A stretch of DNA of 64,000 nt from Leptobrachium leishanense. Its lineage: Eukaryota; Chordata; Amphibia; Anura; Megophryidae. The DNA is taken from assembly GCA_009667805.1 (NCBI GenBank), contig CM019075.1:17662376-17726375 (forward strand), given 5' to 3'. The notes under the pieces are model-generated. The model searched no databases. It worked only from the letters and a program-made list of their open reading frames with translations, and was not told where the DNA came from. Shown here one piece after another: positions 21,900 to 32,765 of this stretch (position 1 is its first letter; each line of letters starts with the position of its first letter). A program made the position numbers and the translations under genes.

Positions 21900-23355
21900 A
21901 CCCCTGCTCTCACACACATCTTCAACCTATCTCTCTCCACTGGCTCCGTTCCATCCTCCTTCAAACACGCACTAGTTACCCCTTTACTAAAGAAACCATC
22001 CCTAGATCCCAACTCTCCATCCAACTACCGCCCTGTATCCCTGCTTCCCTTCACATCAAAGCTCTTCGAAAAACTAGTCTTCAACCGCCTCTCCCTCTTC
22101 CTGTCCTCCAATTCCCTACTTGACCCCCTGCAATCTGGCTTCCGTCCCCTACACTCAACTGAAACTGCCCTCACCAAAGTCACCAACGACCTCCTAACTG
22201 CTAAAAAACACGGCCACTATTCTATTCTCATCCTGCTTGACCTCTCGGATGCTTTTGACACTGTTGACCACCCCCTCCTTCTACAGACCCTCAACTCTCT
22301 GGGTCTCGGTGACACTGCACTTGCTTGGGTTGACTCCTATTTATCCAACAGGTCCTTCTGTGTGTCCTTTGCTGGTAACTCCTCCTCCTCATTGCCTCTA
22401 TCTGTTGGTGTACCTCAAGGCTCTGTCCTTGGTCCTCTGCTCTTTTCCATCTACACCTCCTCCCTGGGCAAAATCATCAACAGCTTTGGCTTTAATTACC
22501 ACCTCTACGCTGATGACACTCAGATCTACCTCTCTACCCCTGATCTCTCTCCCCCTGTCCTCTCAAAAGTCAGTGACTGTTTATCTGGCATCTCCTCCTG
22601 GATGGCCTCCCACCACCTAAAGATCAACATGTCAAAGACTGAACTCCTACTTATTCCTCCCTCCAATGCCTCCCCACCTCCTGACTTCTCTATCACGGTG
22701 GAGGGTATCACCATCTCCCCATCAAACCAAGTTCGCTGCCTTGGAGTTACACTTGACTCTGCTCTTTCCTTCATCCCCCACATCAAGTCTCTTTCCTCTC
22801 TCCTGCCGATACCAACTGCGTAATATTTCCAGAATTCGGCCATTTCTTACCGCTGTCACCACAAAACAACTCATACACGCCCTGGTAATCTCCCGACTCG
22901 ACTATTGCAATAATCTCTTATCTGGCCTCCCTCTGTCCCGCCTCTCCCCCCTACAATCCATCCTGAACGCCTCCGCCAGGCTAATTCACCTCACCCGCCG
23001 CTCTGTCTCTGCCGCTCCCCTCTGCGAGTCCCTTCACTGGCTCCCCATCCACTGCAGAATTAAGTTCAAAATCCTTATCCTTACCTACAAAACCCTCACT
23101 AACTCAGCTCCCCACTACCTGTCCTCACTAATCACCAAATACACCCCAGCCCGCTCCCTAAGGTCAAACAGTGACCTGCGCCTAGCTTCTCCCCGCATCA
23201 CCTCTTCCCATGATAGACTGCAGGATTTCTCACACGCAGCCCCCACTCTCTGGAACGCTCTCCCTCGTACTGTCAGACTTTCCCCTAACTTCTCTTCCTT
23301 CAAACGCTCCCTGAAAACATTCCTATTTAGGGAAGCCTACCACCCAACTCACTGA
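21900..23355 (+). pseudogene. L2 LINE reverse transcriptase (partial, one frameshift)
   Basis: It copies LINE RNA into DNA at the nicked target site. The preserved part covers the fingers/palm and the C-terminal region: [20 protein letters not shown], the SGFRP motif, [11 protein letters not shown] (first catalytic aspartate), [24 protein letters not shown] (catalytic YADD, about 22506), and [11 protein letters not shown]. The frame changes near 22800, after which the typical L2 C-terminal segment follows (VISRLDYCNNLL, then FKRSLKTFLFREAY) to a stop at 23355. The endonuclease and any ORF1 are missing through truncation. Upstream in-frame codons (21783-21899) come from the minisatellite. Confidence 0.9.
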
Positions 23356-23578
23356 CGCAACCATCAATCACTCTCACCTTACAGTCCTCTCCTCCTGTTT
23401 CCAACCCCAACCCTCCCAGATTGTGAGTTCCTACGGGAATAGGGCCCTCATCTCCTCCTGTACTGTTTGTCAAATGTTGTTCAATGTATTGTAACCCTGT
23501 CTATACTGTGATTATTGTACAGCGCTGAAGAATATGCTGGCGCTTTATAAATAAAGAATAATAATAATAATAATAATA
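21900..23578 (+). mobile_element. L2-type LINE, 5'-truncated
   Basis: The insertion starts directly in reverse-transcriptase coding sequence and ends in a short 3' UTR. Its terminal block is GAATATGCTGGCGCTTTATA followed by AATAAAG and an (AAT)n tail. A microsatellite rather than poly(A) tail and this stem-loop-like end are characteristic of the L2 group in frogs and fish. It sits inside the 22-bp array. The 5' truncation is typical of target-primed reverse transcription. I could not separate a target duplication from the surrounding repeat units. Confidence 0.9.
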
Positions 23579-24060
23579 TTGCCCACCCCCAGGTCTCATG
23601 GATAATGCCCCCCAGGTCTCATGGAAATTGCCCCCCAGGTCTCATGGATATTGCCCCCCCAGGTCTCATGGCTATTGCCCCCAGCTCTCATGCATATTGC
23701 CCCCAGGTCTCATGGAAATTGCCCCCAGGTCTCATGGATATTGCCCCCAGGTCTCATGGAAATTGCCCCCCAGATCTCATGCATATTGCCCCCAGGTCTC
23801 ATGGAAATTGCCCCCAGGTCTCATGGAAATTGCCCCCAGGTCTCATTGATTGTGCCCCCAGGTCTCATGGATATTGCCCCCAGGTCTCATGGATATTGCC
23901 CCCAGGTCTCATGGCTATTGCCCCCAAGTCTCATGGAAATTTGCCCCCAGGTCTCATGCATATTGCCCCCCAGGTCTCATGGATATTGCCCCCCAGGTCT
24001 CATGGATATTGCCCCCCCGTGTCATGGATATTGTCCCCGTGTCATGGATATTGTCCCCAG
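23579..24060. repeat. 22-bp minisatellite, right part
   Basis: About 22 units of CCCCCAGGTCTCATGGAAATTG or ...GGATATTG type. It is the continuation of the array interrupted at 21900. Long frames in several phases (23598-24349) result from the repeat and are not genes. Confidence 0.92.
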
Positions 24061-24350
24061 CTCACCTCTGCTTCTTCTGTGGCTGCTGCCGCTGCCACTG
24101 CCGCCGCACATTGCAGGCGGCCGCGTGCTTCCTGCTTCAACGCCGCTGACAGGAAGTGAAGCCGAGCGGCTCCACTTCCGGTCAGCGGGCCGTTCTAAAA
24201 GGATGCACGTGGCCGCCGGCAATGTGCGGCGGCGGCGGCGGCGTTCGGGCTCGGGCCACAGCGGGAACGCTGCGTTCCCACAGCGTTCCCGCTGTGGGAG
24301 AAGTGCGGGAACGCCGTTCCCTCGCGTTCCCGCTCGACTCGAGCCCTGAT
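24061..24350. repeat. CpG-rich palindromic segment, probable element end
   Basis: GC-rich sequence with several inverted pairs: CCGCCGCACATTGC (about 24100) with GCAATGTGCGGCGG (about 24219), and CGGGAACGC/GCGTTCCCG pairs at 24260-24330. It ends in CTCGACTCGAGCCCTG, which read in reverse begins CAGGGCTCGAG, a plausible hAT-type terminus. The arrangement array plus CpG palindrome plus end matches the hAT-like elements at 18224 and 57259. The partner end at the left of the array was not found. Confidence 0.55.
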
Positions 24351-25226
24351 GTGCAGTTATTTCTCCTAACACTCGAATGTTGGTCGGGTGAGGTTTTTGA
24401 ACAATATCATCAAAATGATTGTACGGAGATAACCTTACCAAGTCATGAAACCTGTCGTCTATGTCGGAGAAATTGTATTTTCATGAGATATATGTACTGT
24501 TGTGAAGTATGTATATATGTGTTCCTTTATGTTAATAAAAAACTTTGATTACAAAAAAAAGAAAAATGAGGAAGGCTCCTCTGAACTTTGCCTGCCAGAC
24601 TATACTGTTAGAAAAAAGAACAGCAGACAGACTTAAAGGGCCACTACCACCAAAAAAATGAAATGTCCTTATTGTGTTTATTTGATGTTGCTGATATCTT
24701 ACATGTGCTTTGTTTTTCACTTGTATGTTTAGTTAAGAATATATTTTATTCTATGTGTCACTGGGTGCATCCATTGTGTGATATTTTGTGTTGTAACCTG
24801 CCCCCCCCCAGTATCCTTCCATCACTTGCTCCTCACTGTGGGGCTTTGGCCATAGAATGGAGTGAATGGGTCAGTCACTGACTCACATCATTGTATTGTG
24901 TGGGATGTATTCAAAGGATATCACAGGAAGTAGATTAGAAGTATTTTACGCTCCCTGTTTTATCTCAATCTGCTGCAACCTCTAATCTCGAGTTGCCTGA
25001 GGAACACAATCCACCCTCTGCTGCTTTATCTAAACATTCCCTCCTCCACCTCATTAACTTTTAAATACCATGGATTAGGTAAGTCATAGAAGTAAAGAAA
25101 AACCTTTGGTAAGTGTTTCCCCTTGGGGAAAATCAACAAAATGGTAGGGAGATAAAAAATAACTATATTTTTCCATTTTACATGCAATTACTTCAAACAA
25201 AGAAAAAAACAGCAGCATGTGTTTAA
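24351..25226. other. No gene recognised; possible LINE 3' tail
   Basis: A segment ending TTAATAAAAAACTTTGATTAC followed by an A-run (about 24531-24560) resembles an L1-type 3' end. The segment from TTAAAGGGCCACTACCACC (about 24633) resembles the start of a dispersed amphibian-type repeat. Neither is certain and no coding region is supported. Confidence 0.35.
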
Positions 25227-25685
25227 GGCCGGCGTCAGTGATCACGTCCGTGTTGCCACACAGTTCAACGTCCGTCGTAGCATAGAACCATGAGCAATAG
25301 AGACCCACACACGAAGTACGTGTGCACCGAACTGCGCACGCACAACGCACGCGGCAAACGGACGCAAGTTAGGTAAGAATGTAAAACTGCAAGTCGGACG
25401 CGCAGAGTGCGCCACGTCTGCGTAGCGTTCTGTGTGAGTGATGAGAAAATGTCAGACGCAGCGCATTTGCGACGTCCAGCACCTTGACGCACATAATGGC
25501 TTTTCATATCCTTTTCAAATCTTTTGCATTTTTCATATTAATTTGGTTTCCCATAATTCCCTTTTTTTTTTCTACGTCCTTCACAAAAACGGACCGTGTG
25601 GTATCTACAGTATCTTCCGTCAGTACTTCTGTCCGTTGTGCACGCACACAGAGTGCGCTCTGACTGCGTTCATCTGACATTAGCC
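25227..25685. mobile_element. Harbinger-like MITE, copy 3 (diverged)
   Basis: The ends GGCCGGCGTCAGTGATCACG and CATCTGACATTAGCC are diverged from copies 1 and 2. The interior shares the ACGTCCGT, AGTACGTGTGCACCGAACTG and CGGACGC blocks with the copy at 9978. The flanks are TAA on the left and TTA on the right, so the duplication is not exact. It is non-coding and older than the other two copies. Confidence 0.72.
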
Positions 25686-25770
25686 TTATAATGTGTTTTA
25701 TAAGGTGTTTTTATTTGTAATGCTCAAGTAGTCTAGTTACAGCTTATGTAAGTGGTCGTCTCCCTTTAAG

Positions 25771-25959
25771 GATTTATTCCTTAACCTTTGAATTGGCACC
25801 AAATAGCACGGAACAGTGAATTTCACCTTTCGGTGCAATTTCGGGACAATTTGTCTATTCACTAAGCTGTCAAGTAGCCAAATACAGGTGAATTGACAGC
25901 GAAATAAGGTGCAATTTGCTGAAGATCAGCAGCACCAAAATTGTCCCATAGAAGGCTAT
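25771..25959. mobile_element. TTATTC-family MITE, copy 5, left half
   Basis: TTATTC, GAATTGGCACC, GGTGCAATTTCGG and GCGAAATAAGGTGCAA blocks follow the order of copy 1. The copy breaks at CCCATAGAAGGCTAT, where the 18.4-kb Ty3/gypsy element begins. The family continues at 44375 with the next expected block, so the retroelement inserted into this MITE. Confidence 0.65.
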
Positions 25960-26742
25960 TGTCATGGATCCCCCCGAATAACCACATATCGGTCCCTGTA
26001 TACAGAGCCCTATCTACCCCTCCGATCCTTGAATGGTCGGTGAATCTTGCTAACTTCAGGGACTCGATATTAATACTAAGGGCAAGGATTAACAGAGCAT
26101 ACAGATTGTTCCTCACACAAGTTGAATCAGTAACAGAAGCATGGTTCATATACAATGACGAGTCAGTAACAGGAGTGGTTCTCATACAAGCCGAGTCAGT
26201 AACAGGAGCAGCTATCATACAGAACGAGTCAGTAACAGGAGCGGTTCTCATACAAGCCGGGTCAGTAACAGGAGCGGTTCTCATATAGATCGAATCAATA
26301 ACAGGTATAAATATAATAAAAAGATGGAACTGCGCATTCGTAGTGTTGTAGCAGATGAGATCACCCAGATAGAGTATGGGTGACCTCATCTGCTACAACA
26401 CTACGGATGCGCCGTTCCATCTTTTTGTTATATTTATGTTTATGAGGTAATCAAGGTGACCTTCGGAATTGGCTGCAAAAAGGTGGAGGACTTTACTAAT
26501 TGTTTTTTAAGTAACAGGTATAACACACAGTGAGAACTGGGGAAGTAACTCCACGACAGGGCCGTGGACAAACGTGGCAAACAAACTTTTAAAGCCGGCG
26601 GCTCCACGTCATCACGCCCCGCCCTGCCTCCCGACCAACCACGCGATCTCTCCCGGCCAGTACATCACTCGGTGCCCAGCCAGCGAGCAGCGAGGACAGC
26701 GCTGCCGGGCGCTGGGGAGCTCCAGGGACTGAGGACGTGATA
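25960..26742 (-). repeat. 3' LTR of the chromodomain element
   Basis: It begins TGTCATGGATCCCCCCGAAT and aligns with the LTR at 43661. It contains about six copies of a 33-bp unit (GTCAGTAACAGGAG...GGTTCTCATACAAGCC), fewer than the other LTR, and a 202-bp insertion at 26310-26511. The inner end reads GTGATA where the terminus would be expected to be GTGACA. Confidence 0.85.
26310..26511. mobile_element. 202-bp hairpin-bearing insertion in the LTR
   Basis: It is absent from the other LTR of the same element and flanked by the 11-bp direct repeat TAACAGGTATA (26299-26309 and 26512-26522). Its first 125 bases form a long hairpin (arms about 26309-26362 and 26377-26434, inner sequence GATGAGATCACCC/GGGTGACCTCATC). 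About 75 bases of single-copy sequence and TTGTTTTTTAAG follow. Retroposition of a short RNA is possible; the family is unknown to me. Confidence 0.7.
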
Positions 26743-26749
26743 GAATCCC

Positions 26750-28209
26750 CCCTCTACTGGACGACCACCAGCCACCATGGGAGGCATGAAAGGCTCTAAC
26801 CAGCCGAGGCGCATGGACTTCTATAGCAGGTAGCCAAGGCCTGTCCTCAGGCCCATAACCCTCCCAATCAACCAAATATTGCAGACCACCTCTAGACATA
26901 CGTGACTTCAATATGGCATGGATTTCATATTCCTCACCACATCTCTAACTGAACAGGAGGAGGAGGAGCACGGACCCTAGTGAACCTGTTACACCACAGT
27001 GGCTTTAGGAGACGTACGTGAAATACATTGTGGATACACAAGTGGGAAGGTAATGCCAACTCATACGAAACGGAATTAACCCTACGTAATACCTTATATG
27101 ACCCTATATATCTAGGGGCCATTTTCATGAATAGCACAAGAAGTTTGTCCCCAGTCCCAGTCCCCGACTTGATATACAGGAGCCTGTCTCCTATGCCTGT
27201 CAGCTTTCTCCTTATGTATCCTAGTACCGTGTTCTATTGCCTCTGTCACTATGCTCCATGTCTCCTTTAAAGAGGCCAGGTGCTCATCGAAAGCGGGCAT
27301 GGTGGTCTCCTGGAATGGAGATGGGAGCATAGGAGGATCGCAACCATACATAATGGAAAAAGCGAACGACCAGTGGACTCACTGACCGTACTGTTCAATG
27401 CATACTCTGCCAATGGCAGGAGTTCGGACCAATCGTCCTGTTTTCAGACACAAAACATTGTAGGTATTGTTTTAGGTCCTGATTTGCCCTCTCAGCTGAC
27501 CCATTGGTCTGGGGATGATAGGCAGAAGAGAAGGACAATTGTATTCCCATATTCTCACAGAACCCACTCCAGAATCTGGACACAAACTGGGTACCTCTAT
27601 CCGACACGATGCCCAGAGGAACCCCATGAAGCCTCACCACCTGCTGGATAAATATGGGCACCAACACCACGGCCGAAGGTAGTTTGGGAGCGGAATATAA
27701 TGGCCCATCTTAGAAAAGCAATCTACTACTGTCAGTATGACAGTGTTACCTTGCGATTTAGGTAACTCCACGATGAAGTCCATAGACAAGTCTGACCATG
27801 GTCTCTCGGGAATGGGTAAAGGCTGCAGTAACCCGATTGGCACAGACTTTGGACTATTGTTGAAGTACAGACTTCACAGACTGAGACATAGTCAGAGACA
27901 TCTTTACGCATGGTAGGCCACCAAAATTCTTTCAGGAGACTGGACATGGTCTTAGATATCCCCAAATGACCTGATGGTTTAGCGTCATGATACACTAACA
28001 TTAAGTGTTCTCTTTCTGTTTCAAGTACAAAGAGTTTACCGGGAGGTTTTTCCATGGGAGCAGCACACTGGGTAGCCTGATGTCTCTCTAGTAGGGGTGA
28101 AGAAATGGTGTTAGTGGTGGTTGCTAGAATACGTTCCTGCGGGACTATGGGATTCTTACTGTAGATATGATTTTCATATGTTTCATATTGTCGGGAAAAG
28201 GCATCAGCC
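26750..28209 (-). pseudogene. Integrase with chromodomain (chromovirus), broken
   Basis: Integrase joins the retroelement DNA to the host chromosome. On the minus strand the frames give, in order: the end of RNase H; an HHCC zinc-binding region (HDAKPSGHLG, CEVCT; about 28000-27880); the catalytic core with MDFIVELP (first D), GIVSDRGTQF (second D) and HPQTNGSAERANQ (E); a GPY/F-like module (GSYKVLRRVNSVSYELALP); and a chromodomain ([19 protein letters not shown], about 26880-26800). A chromodomain binds modified histone tails and guides insertion. At least four frame changes separate these parts. The catalytic triad residues are still visible. Confidence 0.88.
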
Positions 28210-29266
28210 TTAACCCCTTCGCTGCGGAGGACGCGCTGAGTGCGTCCAGCCGCAGGTAGCGTTGGCTGCGGAGGACGCGCTGGGCACGTCCACCCTTTGC
28301 AGCCAGCGATCGGCCGGATTCCAGCCTATCGCTGTGCTCCCCGGTGCGGTCCCAGTGTCAGCCCAGCATCCGGGACTGCCGTGGGCACTAATAGATGTCA
28401 TCATGGTGGTGCGATGATATCTATTACAGGCACCCCCCCCCCCCCCGCGTGAGTGCGGGGAAGGTGCCTGAAAGGGAGGGGGGGGGTACTTTGGACCTCT
28501 CTCCCTGCCCTTCCGTGCGAGGCAGCAATCAAAGTCAGGCACCGTTTGGAAGGGCACAGCCTGCCCTTCCAAATGGTGGCTGGTGTTAACCCCTGGGGGA
28601 TCGGATCGCTATTCGGCGCCAAAAAGTGCCAGATAGTGATCCTCTCCCGGAGCTGGCCGAAATCTTGGATGTCGGGCAAGCTTCCGGGGTTCCCCCTGAC
28701 GACTGGCGTAATCGTGCATAGCGCGTTGACGTCAGTTCTGGAGTTAACCCCTAGCTGCCGCCAATGGTGGAGATCGGGGGTTCCAATGAACTCCCTATCT
28801 CCCGATCCATGGCAGCTAGGGGTTAATTTTTGGTATCGTTGGATCAGCCAGAGCATGGCCTTTCCAACGATAGCAAACATGACCATGTTAAAAGTTAATA
28901 AAATAAATAAATAAATAAAAATGAAAATACTTTTTTTCTTAAAAAAACAAAGTTTTTTTTTGTTTGTTTTGTTTTTGTTAATTCAGCAATATTGTTCCCA
29001 TTTCAATTATAATGTGAACAATGATGCCCTACTAACGATTTTTGTATGGGGCGTGTTTGTTAAAAAATCACGTGATTTTCCGCCAAAAACAATGTAGCAA
29101 GTCCCCATTTCAAATTTTTTTGTGCAACCCATAGAAAATATAACCGCAAACGCTCGCATGTTAAAATGTGAAAAAAAAACACTTTACACGTTGTAAATTA
29201 TTGAAAATTCGAATTTTATTGCATTTTTTGTTATAATATACAGACAGGGCATAACAAATTCATATA

Positions 29267-30883
<1,617 letters not shown>

Positions 30884-31053
30884 TAATAATGATATATTAT
30901 GAATCTGCCGAGTCTGCCGGAAAGAACGATATATAATATGTCTGGGTCATATAATAAAATATGGCTTCAAAACGCGTTTAAACATGATGAGTGAAACCGG
31001 TAAAAATTACCTCAGCACAGAGGCGTGAAATGGCTCAGCAGCGAAAGGGTTAA

Positions 31054-32242
31054 CATTACGTGAACCAGGTCTATAGGTGAGGACAAAGTTAAATCCAGGC
31101 AAAAGCCAGGTCCACCTGGCTTGCCTAGACTTCAGACGTTTAGCATCACCAATATAAGTGAGGTTTTTATGGTCGGTGAGGATTATGATTGGATCTGTGG
31201 AACCCTCCAAAAGATACCTCTATTCGGTTAATGCTGAGACCACAGCCAATAATTCTCCATTACCTATGTCATCATTTTTCTCCGCAGCAGTCAAATTACA
31301 GGAGAAAAACCCACTGGATGCAAGGGTTTATCGGGAGCTTCACTCTGGGACAAGACAGCACCTATACCAATCTCGGAAGCGTCTGCCTCCAATTAGAAAG
31401 GCAAGCCAGGATCAGGATGGCAGAGTACTGGAGCAGTCGTAAAGTCCTGCTTAAGTGCTTCAAATGCCTGCATGGCCTGGGGGTTCCATCTCTGGTTTTG
31501 GGCACCCTTCTTGGTCATGGCGGTAATGGGAAACACCAATGATGAGAAGTTTTTGATGAATCTCCTATAACATTTTGTGAAGCCCGGAAACCTCTGGATT
31601 GCCTTCAGCCCCTGAGGCACAGGCCAGTCCAAGATAGCAGAGAGTGTCTTGGGGTCCATCTGAAACCCCTAGGGGTTAATGATGTAACCCAAAAAGTGTA
31701 CTGAGGTTATGTCAAATAAGTATTTTTTCCAATTTGCAGTGCAGACCGTTCTCAAAAAGCCTTTTAAGCACAATACGTACATGGACATGATGGGTTTCAA
31801 GATCAGGAGAATAAATCAGAATATTGTCTAGATATACGATAACAAAGTCTTGTAGGAAATCCCTGAGTGCATCGTTAATAAAATCTTGAAACACGGCAGG
31901 GGCATTACAGAGAACAAAAGGCATGACCAGATATTCATAGTGGCCACTCCTGTTATTAAACGCCGTCTCCCACTCATGGCCTTGTTTAATACAAACCAAA
32001 TTATATACACCATGTAGATCTTATTTGGTATATACCTTGGCTCCTCTCAAGCGGTCAAAGAGCTCAGAAATCAGAGGGATGGGACATGCGTTTCTTATTG
32101 TTATTCTATTGAGCCCCCTGTAATCAATGCAGGGGCGCAAATCCCCTTCTTTTTTAGATACAAAGAAAAAGCCAGCTCCAGCAGGAGAAGAGGAGCGATA
32201 TATGAACCCACATGCCAGATTCTCACGTATGTACTCCTCCAT
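31054..32242 (-). pseudogene. Reverse transcriptase and RNase H of the chromodomain element
   Basis: The reverse transcriptase part reads [20 protein letters not shown] and [20 protein letters not shown], then [10 protein letters not shown] at the active site. The usual YLDD is YLDN here, so the second catalytic aspartate is lost. The connection region (FPGFTKCYRRFIKNFS) and part of RNase H ([20 protein letters not shown]) follow in other frames. The domain stops at the TTAA where the piggyBac-like element entered (31053) and resumes at 28209. Several frameshifts are present. Confidence 0.9.
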
Positions 32243-32757
32243 TATGTCATTTTCTTTCTGAGACAGAAGATATACCTGACCCTTGGGATGGCACTACTCA
32301 TACCCATGCATTGTGACCAACATAGTGCACTCCAGGAAACCAATTGACCTTTAGCCCAATCCAAGATAGGATTGTGTTGGATCAACCAAAGGAAACAGAA
32401 AACAATGGGGCATGTAGTAGACTCTATAACCTGAAACTGGATAATTTCACCATGCAAAATACCCATATATATAGACAAGGGAATGGTTTCATGGGTAACA
32501 TGAGGATGAGTAAGGTTTCTACCATCTATGGACTCCACGAGCAAAGGAGTCTCCCTTTCGAGCACTGGAACCTGATGTGTAGCTACAAAACCAGAATCAA
32601 TGAAATTTCCAGCAGAACCAGAATCTATAAAGGCCTCGGTATTCAATTTTGGATGGTCTACCCTAGGTGGTACAGGTGCAGAGGGAGCCAATACCGAACC
32701 CCCAGAAGGTACTACAGGCAAGACTCTACAAGGCCTTTCCCTGGGAGGTCTCCTTTT
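32242..32757 (-). pseudogene. Aspartic protease region of the chromodomain element
   Basis: The minus-strand frame contains AFIDSGSAGNFID (about 32630-32590), the DSG active-site form of retroelement aspartic proteases that process Gag-Pol. A downstream ILDW block is also present. The upstream residues (MKRRPPRERPCRV) are the end of Gag, cut by the 10.2-kb hAT-like insertion at 32766. I see no CCHC zinc knuckle between Gag and protease, so that part may be deleted. Confidence 0.78.
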
Positions 32758-32765
32758 CATGAATT

